Origin: Candidatus Uhrbacteria bacterium
Lineage (GTDB): Bacteria > Patescibacteriota > Patescibacteriia > UBA9934 > GWF2-40-263
NCBI GenBank assembly: GCA_018700535.1
Contig: JABITQ010000047.1
Coordinates: 1 to 8,928 of the forward strand
Reading direction: 5' to 3'
Length of the DNA stretch: 8,928 nt
Below are positions 1 through 5,760 of the stretch, piece after piece. Positions within the stretch are counted from its first letter, which is position 1. Each line of letters starts with the position of its first letter. The position numbers were made by a program, and so were the translations under genes. The notes below the pieces were generated by a model, which worked only from the letters and a program-made list of their open reading frames with translations, did no database searches and was not told the origin of the DNA.

Positions 1-2108
1 GCACGTCGCTGATCCTTTGTCACCTTGTCCTCATCGATCTCCCACACCTCAGCAGCTGTTCGTGTATGAATATCCGCCCCTTCCTTAAACGCGGTTGTAA
101 ACGACTTGTCTTTTGAAATAACTGCCGCTAGACGCAACTCGATCTGAGAATAGTCGGCAGCGATTAAACGTTTTCCACGTGGAACAACAAACGCTTTTCT
201 GATTTCACGACCAAGCTCTGTCTTGATCGGAATGTTTTGTAGATTTGGATCTGATGATGACAATCGCCCAGTCGCAGCAACAGCCTGATTGTAAGTTGTG
301 TGCACACGCCCGTCGCTTCCAACTAGCTTCGGCAAGGCTTCGACATACGTCGACTGTAACTTTGCGAGCTCACGATACTCAGCGATCAACGGGACAATCT
401 CGTGCGCATCCCACAACTTCTCCAACTCACTCGCTGCTGTCGAGTATCCAGTCTTTGTTTTTTTAATTCCTTTCGTCGGCAACTCAAGCTTTTCAAACAA
501 CACAACTGCCAACTGAGAAGGGGAGTTTACGTTTAAGTCTTCGTCAGCAAACGCCGTGATTTTACTTCGGAGCGTATCAATCTTCTTCTTTAGTTTTTTC
601 GAGAAACTCGCAAGCCCCTCAACATCCAGCTCGATCCCATCAAGCTCCATGTCATAGAGCACAGAAATAAGCGGGGACTCGATTTCATCAAACACCTGCT
701 CTGTTCCTGACTCCTTTAATTCCTTTCGCATCTTAATCGCTAGTGGAGCGAGAACTGATGTGTGCGCAGCGAGTTTTTTGTAGTCAGCCTCTTTTGCAAA
801 GCTGTCTGGTAATTCTGGAAGAGACACTTCGATATGTTTGTGCGCGATCGATACCAAATCATGTGCTCGTGTTCCTGAGTGTAGAAGGTAAGAAGCGATC
901 ATCACGTCAAAACCATTCTCCATCTCCCAACCTGATGCATGCATCAACGCTTTGATGTCATGTCCGACAACGATCTTTGCGCGCCCAATCGTATCGCTTA
1001 CAAGCTCGAGTGACTTCTTGTTCGGGTTTGGTACCACCACACTAAGCCCTCCATCAGAAAGACACACAGCAGAGAGTGTTGCCCCAAATAAGTCAGGTGC
1101 TTGCTCGTTCAAAATAACCCCGAGCATTTTTGGATCAAGCTCCGTTAGTGCAGACCCAAGCTCCTTTCCATTGTTTACAATCTTTACAACGCCCGCAGCT
1201 TTCTTTGAAGCTTTCTTAGGTATTGGCTTGGTCTCCGCATGCACCTTGTGTTTGCGCAGCAAATTCTGAAATTCTAGATTGCGATAAATCTTGATCAAGG
1301 CATCCCAATCAGGATCTTTCAACTTTGCTGATTCAAACTTAAACCCTGTCTTCACATCAAGCACAATCGTCACCAACTCTTTTGCCAGCTCAACATCCGC
1401 CTCAAACCCACGAAACTTCTTTGCAAATTTCTCTGGAACCTCATCGGCCTTGATCGCTTTGTAAATCCCTTCAATCGTCTTGTGCTCTTGGAGTAGCAAT
1501 GTAGCCGTCTTATCTCCCACACCTTTAAGACCTGGGATATTGTCGCTCGAGTCTCCGCGCAAAGCCTTGTAGTCGATCACCTGATCGGGCGAAAGTCCGT
1601 AGCGATCTTTCACTGCATCAACATCATACGTCTTAGTCTCACTGACTCCCTTAACAAAAAAGACCACATGGACATCGTCAGTCACTAACTGAAGTGCGTC
1701 CAAGTCGCCTGTCACAATAAGAGTCATCAAACCCTTCTCGCTCGATTGCCTAGAGAATGTTCCGATGATGTCATCAGCCTCAAACCCAGCAGCGTCTACA
1801 GACGGGATTCCAAATGCTTCTAGAATCTCTTGTATAAGATCAATTTGATCATAAAGCTCCTGCTCTTTCTCTGCACGCCCAGCCTTGTACTCCTTATAAA
1901 GCTCGTTGCGAAATGTCCCACCTGGCAAATCCCAAGCAACCGCCATGTAGTCTGGTTTAAAACGCTCAAGCATTTTTTCGACGATCATCGCAAAACCATA
2001 AGCAGCATTTACCACCAACCCATCCTTGGTTGTGAGTGGGGGAATGGCGTGCCAAGCGCGATGTAAAAGTGCGTTCCCATCGAGAACGAGAAATGTATCT
2101 TTTTTCAT
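1..2108 (-). CDS. polA: DNA polymerase I, C-terminus beyond the window edge
   Basis: Replication and repair polymerase that removes RNA primers and fills gaps in the cytoplasm. About 702 codons are present; the frame runs off base 1 in the polymerase domain. The 5'-nuclease domain comes first, with LVLDGNALLHRAWH near the start, GFEADD at residues 108-113, TGDLDALQLV, and GDSSDNIPG from residue 185 leading into a helix-hairpin-helix (GLKGVGDKTA). A central domain follows at the place of the 3'-5' exonuclease. Where E. coli has the D-x-E metal ligands, this protein reads GVILNEQA (about residues 330-337), so proofreading is probably lost, as in Taq polymerase. Polymerase motifs include TGRLSSSDPNLQNIP and motif A, DYSQIELR, at residues 652-659. 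The ATG at 2108 is chosen because the nuclease domain begins there and a promoter-like sequence lies immediately upstream. Identity is certain from the motifs; loss of exonuclease activity is inferred. Confidence 0.97.
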   Translation of the reverse strand, partial: MKKDTFLVLDGNALLHRAWHAIPPLTTKDGLVVNAAYGFAMIVEKMLERFKPDYMAVAWDLPGGTFRNELYKEYKAGRAEKEQELYDQIDLIQEILEAFGIPSVDAAGFEADDIIGTFSRQSSEKGLMTLIVTGDLDALQLVTDDVHVVFFVKGVSETKTYDVDAVKDRYGLSPDQVIDYKALRGDSSDNIPGLKGVGDKTATLLLQEHKTIEGIYKAIKADEVPEKFAKKFRGFEADVELAKELVTIVLDVKTGFKFESAKLKDPDWDALIKIYRNLEFQNLLRKHKVHAETKPIPKKASKKAAGVVKIVNNGKELGSALTELDPKMLGVILNEQAPDLFGATLSAVCLSDGGLSVVVPNPNKKSLELVSDTIGRAKIVVGHDIKALMHASGWEMENGFDVMIASYLLHSGTRAHDLVSIAHKHIEVSLPELPDSFAKEADYKKLAAHTSVLAPLAIKMRKELKESGTEQVFDEIESPLISVLYDMELDGIELDVEGLASFSKKLKKKIDTLRSKITAFADEDLNVNSPSQLAVVLFEKLELPTKGIKKTKTGYSTAASELEKLWDAHEIVPLIAEYRELAKLQSTYVEALPKLVGSDGRVHTTYNQAVAATGRLSSSDPNLQNIPIKTELGREIRKAFVVPRGKRLIAADYSQIELRLAAVISKDKSFTTAFKEGADIHTRTAAEVWEIDEDKVTKDQRR

Positions 2109-2116
2109 GTACGCCC

Positions 2117-2145
2117 AGTTTATTCTGAATCGGCATCTGAGTCTA
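2117..2145 (-). promoter_or_regulatory. polA promoter, predicted leaderless
   Basis: On the minus strand, TAGACT (2145-2140, four of six matches to TTGACA) is followed by a 17-nt spacer and TAAACT (2122-2117, four of six matches to TATAAT). Only 8 nt, GGGCGTAC, separate the -10 from the polA ATG. Transcription should therefore start within about 2 nt of the start codon, and no Shine-Dalgarno site is present. The same spacing recurs at three other units in this window. Confidence 0.6.
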
Positions 2146-2170
2146 CGTCCACAGAGCAAACAATTGATTT

Positions 2171-2211
2171 TGTAAAAGAAGAGCCCCGCTATCACAGTGT
2201 GATAGCGGGGC
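2171..2211 (-). terminator. Rho-independent terminator of the exported-protein gene
   Basis: A perfect 13-bp stem (2183-2195 with 2199-2211, arm GCCCCGCTATCAC) closes a 3-nt loop. Read on the minus strand it is followed by TTCTTTTACA, a U-rich tail. There is no T tract on the plus side. It lies just after the stop of the gene ending at 2279 and before the polA promoter, so it insulates polA from that gene. Confidence 0.88.
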
Positions 2212-2278
2212 CGTGTACTTCAGTCGATCAACTCAGAGAGCTGTCGAGGAAAGCAGAACTGTTGTGCGTGTCTTCGAC

Positions 2279-3181
2279 CTAGGTCGACGACTGGTTGGTC
2301 GCGGCGAAGTCGGTCTTGTCCACATCGGTGGTGACGAAGCCCCACTTGTTGCCGCTGCCGGTCACGCCCTGGGCCATCTCGAGGATCGGATTGCCCTTCG
2401 GGTCGATGGCGCCCATGTACATGGTCTCGCCGACATTGCCCTCGGCAATGACCTCGTAGACCTTGTCGGAGTCGCTGGGACCGTAGACATACTGCTTGTT
2501 GTCCGTGACCACGGTGAAGGTACCGGCGCCGAGAGTCCGCACCAAGAAGCTCTTGCCGGCTCCCTTGGGAAGCTTGAAGTCGACGTCGACGAGGATCTTC
2601 TGCACGGTGTTGTCGAGGACGGCCTTGAGGACCTGGTTTCCGTCGGTCACGGCGACACGACGCTTGTTCTGCATCACGTAGCCGCCGTCGATCTTCTTCT
2701 GGATGCTGACGAAGCGGAGGTTCGAGAACTCGATGCGACCATCGTTGTACTCGACCGTGACGATCGTGTACCACTTGCCGTTCAGGTCACCACCCTTCTT
2801 CATGTCGCGGATGGCGCCGTTGGCGAACTGCTTGGCATCATGCTTGTCCAAGTAGGCCGTGCTGTTGACGTGGATGTACCGAGCGAGACGACTGTCGAGA
2901 CCACGGGTCGACTGGATCCGGTGGACGATGGCACGATTCACGTCGTCGAACTGGGCAGTGTCGAAGTCGATCTCGATGCAGTCGATGCCTTCGAGCTTGC
3001 CGTCGGTCTGCGGACCTTCGTTGCGACTGAGCACCATTTCGCCGGTGACCTTGTCGGTCGCGAAGCGCGTGATCTTGTCGGGCGTGGTCTCATCGATCTC
3101 CTTGATGGTCGCGGCGTCGAGATCAGTGGGGAGAGAGAGCAGGGCTGCGGTCAGCACAATGGAACGGTTGCGAATGTTCAA
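2279..3181 (-). CDS. Predicted exported protein of unknown family, TTG start
   Basis: A 300-residue protein not recognised as any family. The N-terminus has a short basic stretch (MNIRNR), a hydrophobic core (IVLTAALLSL) and a plausible signal-peptidase site, LDA/AT, after residue 23. This suggests secretion or envelope location. The rest is a mixed, beta-rich-looking chain with many Asp and Lys residues and a single cysteine, with no catalytic motif I can name. The start is TTG: no ATG or GTG lies between the upstream in-frame stop and this codon, and GGAG sits 5 nt before it. The gene stands alone, with its own TTGACA promoter upstream and a strong terminator downstream. Codons end overwhelmingly in G or C, unlike polA on one side and the redoxin on the other, so transfer from a GC-rich source or strong codon selection is possible. 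The long opposite-strand frame is a by-product of this GC bias. Confidence 0.85.
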   Translation of the reverse strand: MNIRNRSIVLTAALLSLPTDLDAATIKEIDETTPDKITRFATDKVTGEMVLSRNEGPQTDGKLEGIDCIEIDFDTAQFDDVNRAIVHRIQSTRGLDSRLARYIHVNSTAYLDKHDAKQFANGAIRDMKKGGDLNGKWYTIVTVEYNDGRIEFSNLRFVSIQKKIDGGYVMQNKRRVAVTDGNQVLKAVLDNTVQKILVDVDFKLPKGAGKSFLVRTLGAGTFTVVTDNKQYVYGPSDSDKVYEVIAEGNVGETMYMGAIDPKGNPILEMAQGVTGSGNKWGFVTTDVDKTDFAATNQSST

Positions 3182-3186
3182 GGGGA

Positions 3187-3190
3187 CTCC
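3187..3190 (-). promoter_or_regulatory. Ribosome binding site deciding a TTG start
   Basis: GGAG on the minus strand, 5 nt before the TTG at 3181-3179. This short, well-placed Shine-Dalgarno site is the main support for the non-ATG start. Confidence 0.7.
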
Positions 3191-3275
3191 AGATTGCCTT
3201 CTTACAGGCGCTTACCGACGAAAGGAACCGCATCGGAGACGGTGTTATAGTCGCAAGGCGCGACGAACGAAAAGG

Positions 3276-3304
3276 ATACTAGCCCAGGTGATCTGGTGTG
3301 TCAA
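3276..3304 (-). promoter_or_regulatory. Sigma70-type promoter of the exported-protein gene
   Basis: On the minus strand, a perfect TTGACA (3304-3299), a 17-nt spacer and TAGTAT (3281-3276, four of six matches). Predicted start is near 3269, giving a leader of about 88 nt that contains a small hairpin, GTCGC/GCGAC. The spacer carries a near-palindrome, CCAGGTGATCTGG as read on the plus strand (3284-3296), which could be an operator. Confidence 0.75.
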
Positions 3305-3411
3305 GAGATTGGGGCGGGGATAACTATTTGTTACTAAGGTTAGTAAAGAATTCGGTTTTTCTAGGTAAAGCGATTCAAACATCGCAATCGTGCATAAATT
3401 GAACTTTCGTC

Positions 3412-3417
3412 TATACT
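3412..3417 (+). promoter_or_regulatory. -10 element for a predicted leaderless redoxin mRNA
   Basis: TATACT (five of six matches to TATAAT) ends 8 nt before the ATG at 3426. The 8 nt between, AAAGATAT, contain no Shine-Dalgarno site and leave room only for a start at or next to the ATG. No convincing -35 is seen at 16-18 nt. Confidence 0.6.
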
Positions 3418-3425
3418 AAAGATAT

Positions 3426-4511
3426 ATGAAAGATCTTCTTGTCCTTTTTGGTATTGCGGTTTTGTTTGTTGGTTTGTTCTTTGCTGCCATCCAACTAAGA
3501 CCTTCAGTCGATACAACTACATCATCAATTGAGGTAATCGATACTGGATCTGATACCAACGACTCATTACTTCCTTTCCTAGGATCATTCCCACAAATCG
3601 AGGGGATAGATGATTGGATCAATTCTGGCCCGCTCACAACAGAAGATCTTAAAGGCAAAGTCGTCCTCGTTGATTTTTGGACATACAGCTGCATCAACTG
3701 CATCCGCACCCTCCCTTATATAACCGACTGGTGGGACAAGTACGAAGACGACGGTCTAGTTATCCTTGGTGTACACGCACCAGAGTTTGGTTTTGAAAAA
3801 ATTTACGAGAACGTTGTCGCTACTGCAAAACAACACGGCATCACATACCCGATTGCACAAGACAACAACTTCACAACCTGGAGAAATTTTGAGAATCGCT
3901 TTTGGCCAGCAAAATACTTGTTCGATCAAGAGGGTAACCTGCGTTACTACCATTATGGAGAGGGAAGTTACGACAAGACCGAAGCCGCCATCCAAGAACT
4001 CCTCGCGGTCTCTAAAGACATGACAGAGATCACGCAACAAGACCGCTCTCAAGTAAATTCTCCCGAAACTTACTTCGGCTACTGGCGCTCAGAAAACTTC
4101 AAGAGCCCTGAAGGCATTACAAAAGACACCGCAACAACGTTCACACTTCCAGCCGAGCTCGACTTAAACGAATGGGCACTCGAAGGAGAATGGTCCATTC
4201 AATACCAACACGCACAAGCCCTCCAAGCAGGCGCACGCTTTCAATTTCGCTATAGCGCAGGCGTCGCCAACCTTGTCATGGCAATCGATGGCGGGAAACT
4301 GCAAGATATTGTTGTGTACCTAGATGGTAAAGAGGTAGACCAAGAAATGCTCGGTGCGCACATTGTAAAAGACGAGCTAACCGGATCGACATTCACACAA
4401 GTAGAATTCTCAGACCTCTACGAACTCATCTCAGGCACACCTGGCGAGCACCTACTAGAAATCGAAACCCTACAGCCAGGCCTCCAAATCTACGCCATCA
4501 CATTCGGCTAG
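3426..4511 (+). CDS. Membrane-anchored DipZ/TlpA-like thiol-disulfide oxidoreductase
   Basis: A 361-residue protein. Residues about 4-22 form one N-terminal membrane anchor, followed by a Ser/Thr/Asp-rich linker to about residue 50. The thioredoxin-fold domain (about 65-200) has the active site FWTYSCINCIRTLPY with C89 and C92 as the CxxC pair. FWPAKYLFD (159-167) carries the expected cis-proline, P161. WTYSCINC is the hallmark of the DipZ/redoxin branch. Residues about 215-361 look like the beta-rich C-terminal domain found after the redoxin in DipZ proteins, with YFGYWRSENF near its start and LLEIETLQPGLQIYAITFG at the end. The multi-pass CcdA-like domain of full-length mycobacterial DipZ is absent, so electrons must come from a separate membrane donor. 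The domain should face outside the membrane, reducing or exchanging disulfides. There is no Shine-Dalgarno site. Fold and active site are clear; the substrate is unknown. Confidence 0.9.
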   Translation: MKDLLVLFGIAVLFVGLFFAAIQLRPSVDTTTSSIEVIDTGSDTNDSLLPFLGSFPQIEGIDDWINSGPLTTEDLKGKVVLVDFWTYSCINCIRTLPYITDWWDKYEDDGLVILGVHAPEFGFEKIYENVVATAKQHGITYPIAQDNNFTTWRNFENRFWPAKYLFDQEGNLRYYHYGEGSYDKTEAAIQELLAVSKDMTEITQQDRSQVNSPETYFGYWRSENFKSPEGITKDTATTFTLPAELDLNEWALEGEWSIQYQHAQALQAGARFQFRYSAGVANLVMAIDGGKLQDIVVYLDGKEVDQEMLGAHIVKDELTGSTFTQVEFSDLYELISGTPGEHLLEIETLQPGLQIYAITFG

Positions 4512-4517
4512 CAAGGC

Positions 4518-4538
4518 AGGGGGTTGATCCAATCCCCT
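4518..4538 (+). terminator. Weak hairpin after the redoxin gene
   Basis: A 9-bp stem with one G-T pair (4518-4526 with 4530-4538) and loop ATC, just 6 nt after the stop codon at 4511. Only CTATTT follows, so the U tract is poor. It overlaps the proposed tRNA promoter, so it could equally be chance structure in that promoter. Confidence 0.4.
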
Positions 4539-4552
4539 CTATTTGCTATCCT
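4524..4552 (+). promoter_or_regulatory. Likely tRNA-His promoter
   Basis: TTGATC (4524-4529, four of six matches), a 17-nt spacer and TATCCT (4547-4552, four of six matches). Predicted start is near 4559, about 14 nt before the tRNA 5' end. Confidence 0.5.
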
Positions 4553-4572
4553 CCTGCATGTCCATTCATTAT

Positions 4573-4648
4573 GGCGGCTATGGTGAAACGGTTATCACAC
4601 GGGCTTGTGGTGCCTGTATTACGGGTTCGATTCCCGTTAGCCGCCCCA
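4573..4648 (+). tRNA. tRNA-His (anticodon GTG), CCA encoded
   Basis: A full cloverleaf can be drawn: acceptor stem GCGGCTA/TAGCCGC, anticodon stem CGGGC/GCCTG with loop TTGTGGT (anticodon GTG), and T arm ACGGG-TTCGATT-CCCGT. The extra 5' G at 4573 (G-1) opposite C73 (4645) is the tRNA-His identity element, and CCA follows at 4646-4648. The 3' end from 4636 on is also one arm of a long inverted repeat, and 4630-4644 recur at 4821-4835. Confidence 0.95.
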
Positions 4649-4696
4649 CATAAAAACCCCTCCTTAACGGAGGGGTTTTTATGTGGGGCGGCTAAC
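4636..4696. terminator. 28-bp perfect inverted repeat: terminator fused to the tRNA-His 3' end
   Basis: Arms 4636-4663 and 4669-4696 are perfectly complementary around a 5-nt loop (TTAAC). The inner part, AAAAACCCCTCC/GGAGGGGTTTTT, is an ordinary terminator that could act on both strands. The outer part continues the pairing without a mismatch through 13 nt of the mature tRNA, including CCA, to an inverted copy at 4681-4696. The tRNA 3' strand could therefore pair with its acceptor strand or with this copy. Confidence 0.9.
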
Positions 4697-4738
4697 ACGG
4701 ATGACAAGACGTCTGGTTCGATGCGAGAGTGAGCGAGT

Positions 4739-4785
4739 GGGAAAAGAAAGAGAGCTGATACATTATCAGCTCTCTTTCTTTTCCC
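4739..4785. repeat. 22-bp perfect inverted repeat
   Basis: Arms 4739-4760 and 4764-4785 are perfectly complementary around the 3-nt loop CAT, with a purine-rich left arm (GGGAAAAGAAAGAGAG then CTGATA). GAGCGAG before it and CGAGCGAACGAACGC after it give weaker flanking similarity. The plus-strand tail is not T-rich, so a plain terminator role is unlikely for plus transcripts. It sits between the two direct copies of the tRNA-His 3' end. Confidence 0.85.
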
Positions 4786-4800
4786 CGAGCGAACGAACGC

Positions 4801-4823
4801 AATATGGGCTCCGAGCCCATATT
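4801..4823. repeat. 10-bp inverted repeat abutting the tRNA-derived repeat
   Basis: AATATGGGCT and AGCCCATATT flank the 3-nt centre CCG. Its right arm overlaps the first three bases of the repeated tRNA-His segment at 4821. Confidence 0.75.
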
Positions 4824-4835
4824 CCCGTTAGCCGC
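4821..4835 (+). repeat. Direct copy of the tRNA-His 3' end, putative att-like site
   Basis: ATTCCCGTTAGCCGC is identical to bases 4630-4644 of tRNA-His (T loop to end of acceptor stem) and in the same orientation, 191 bp away. The copy stops before the discriminator base and CCA. Duplicated tRNA 3' ends are a classic trace of site-specific integration, but no integrase gene is visible in the window. Confidence 0.7.
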
Positions 4836-4932
4836 TCTAATGATCCTAATCTTTCTAATTATCTACCATTCACCCCCTCCAAATACACTAATGACAAAAA
4901 CCCAGAAGCTTCTTTGCTGAACCAACTTCAAC

Positions 4933-4938
4933 TATAGT
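4933..4938 (+). promoter_or_regulatory. -10 element for the HEPN/DUF4238 operon, predicted leaderless
   Basis: TATAGT (five of six matches to TATAAT) ends 8 nt before the ATG at 4947, with GAAATTAT between. There is no Shine-Dalgarno site and no good -35. Spacing is the same as at the other three leaderless candidates. Confidence 0.55.
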
Positions 4939-4946
4939 GAAATTAT

Positions 4947-5759
4947 ATGAGTACAATACAAATACTTTTTGAAGAAAAAATGCTATCAATTTCATCAGAC
5001 TTAAAATCCACAGCGGTTTTTTTCATTGAGATAGATAAGGAAATAGAAAGTTTTCTGTGCATTGAACAGCAACTTGAATTGATCCGTCGCCAATGCGAAG
5101 AAGCTTATGATGCTATTCATCAGCTTGCTGAAAAACTGAAAAATAATTCAATTCAAATTGAATTGAAACTACAAGAGCATCCAGAAACCTTGTTGCACAA
5201 ACTAAAATACCATCGACCTATCCGCTCTGAGATAATTGCGCTATTTGCCTACCTAGAAACAATGTGCTGTTTACACACTGCTTACGAACACAAAGAATCA
5301 AATCCAGACACCATCAGAGTGTTGTCAATGAAAAACATAGACAAATTTATAAATGATTTTTGTCTGAGTGCGTCAAATTGCTGGGTTTCGCAAAATCCAG
5401 AACGTGCATCAAAAATCAATGCGAGGGATTTAAAGTTTTTAAGAAATCTGTTGACACATTTCTTCTCAGTAACAAATAAGATTCAGACTATCCACCCGAA
5501 ACTAGCTATAAATGCACGAGCCCTAGAAAAGCAACTGGAACACAAAGCCATCTTTCTTTCTCCTGAAGATATCAGAGAGATTATCCAAGGAACTGGAATC
5601 CTACTTCTTCATAAATGGGACACTGATTGCAAGGATTCTAAACTATTAGGAAATAATGATTTTAATGAGCGGATTGCTCACGTGAAAAAGATTGTTGATC
5701 AAAAAGGAGCGTTGGTAATTCATACTGACGAAATGAAATCGTTCATTCAAAGTAATTAA
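4947..5759 (+). CDS. Putative HEPN-type RNase, first gene of a two-gene operon
   Basis: A 270-residue, largely helical, soluble protein with no signal peptide or membrane span. The informative motif is RNLLTH within DLKFLRNLLTHFF (R166, N167, H171), which matches the R-N-x3-H catalytic signature of HEPN RNases common in toxin, abortive-infection and CRISPR proteins. The preceding helix, RSEIIALFAYLETMCCLHTAYEHKES (about 93-118), would fit a helix packing against the motif. Residues about 28-75 are rich in Glu, Gln, Arg and Lys and may form a long helix or coiled coil. The gene is AT-rich compared with polA. Its stop lies 1 nt before the ATG of the next gene, so the two are probably co-transcribed and translationally coupled. 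The HEPN call rests on one short motif in a helical context. The protein could instead be a non-catalytic helical partner. Confidence 0.6.
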   Translation: MSTIQILFEEKMLSISSDLKSTAVFFIEIDKEIESFLCIEQQLELIRRQCEEAYDAIHQLAEKLKNNSIQIELKLQEHPETLLHKLKYHRPIRSEIIALFAYLETMCCLHTAYEHKESNPDTIRVLSMKNIDKFINDFCLSASNCWVSQNPERASKINARDLKFLRNLLTHFFSVTNKIQTIHPKLAINARALEKQLEHKAIFLSPEDIREIIQGTGILLLHKWDTDCKDSKLLGNNDFNERIAHVKKIVDQKGALVIHTDEMKSFIQSN

Positions 5760-5760
5760 T

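Noticed and set aside
245..2066. Several plus-strand frames opposite polA
   Set aside because: All are antisense shadows; the minus strand encodes clear PolA motifs throughout.
2220..2774. Second minus-strand frame (184 codons) overlapping the exported-protein gene
   Set aside because: Arg/Gln/His-rich out-of-frame product with no initiation signal; a shadow of the 2279-3181 gene.
2213..3250. Long plus-strand frame (345 codons) opposite the exported-protein gene
   Set aside because: Its product is a Val/Asp/Gly/Leu/His-rich string typical of an antisense frame of a GC-ending gene. The minus frame has the promoter, Shine-Dalgarno site, signal peptide and terminator.
3399..3404. TTGAAC as a -35 box for the redoxin gene
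   Set aside because: It lies only 7 nt before TATACT, far too close for a -35/-10 pair.
4639..4835. CRISPR-like array
   Set aside because: The repeats are inverted or single direct copies of a tRNA end; there is no regular repeat-spacer pattern and no cas gene.
4683..4937. Plus-strand frame of 84 codons between tRNA-His and the HEPN-like gene
   Set aside because: It starts inside the terminator hairpin, crosses two palindromes and has no ribosome binding site.
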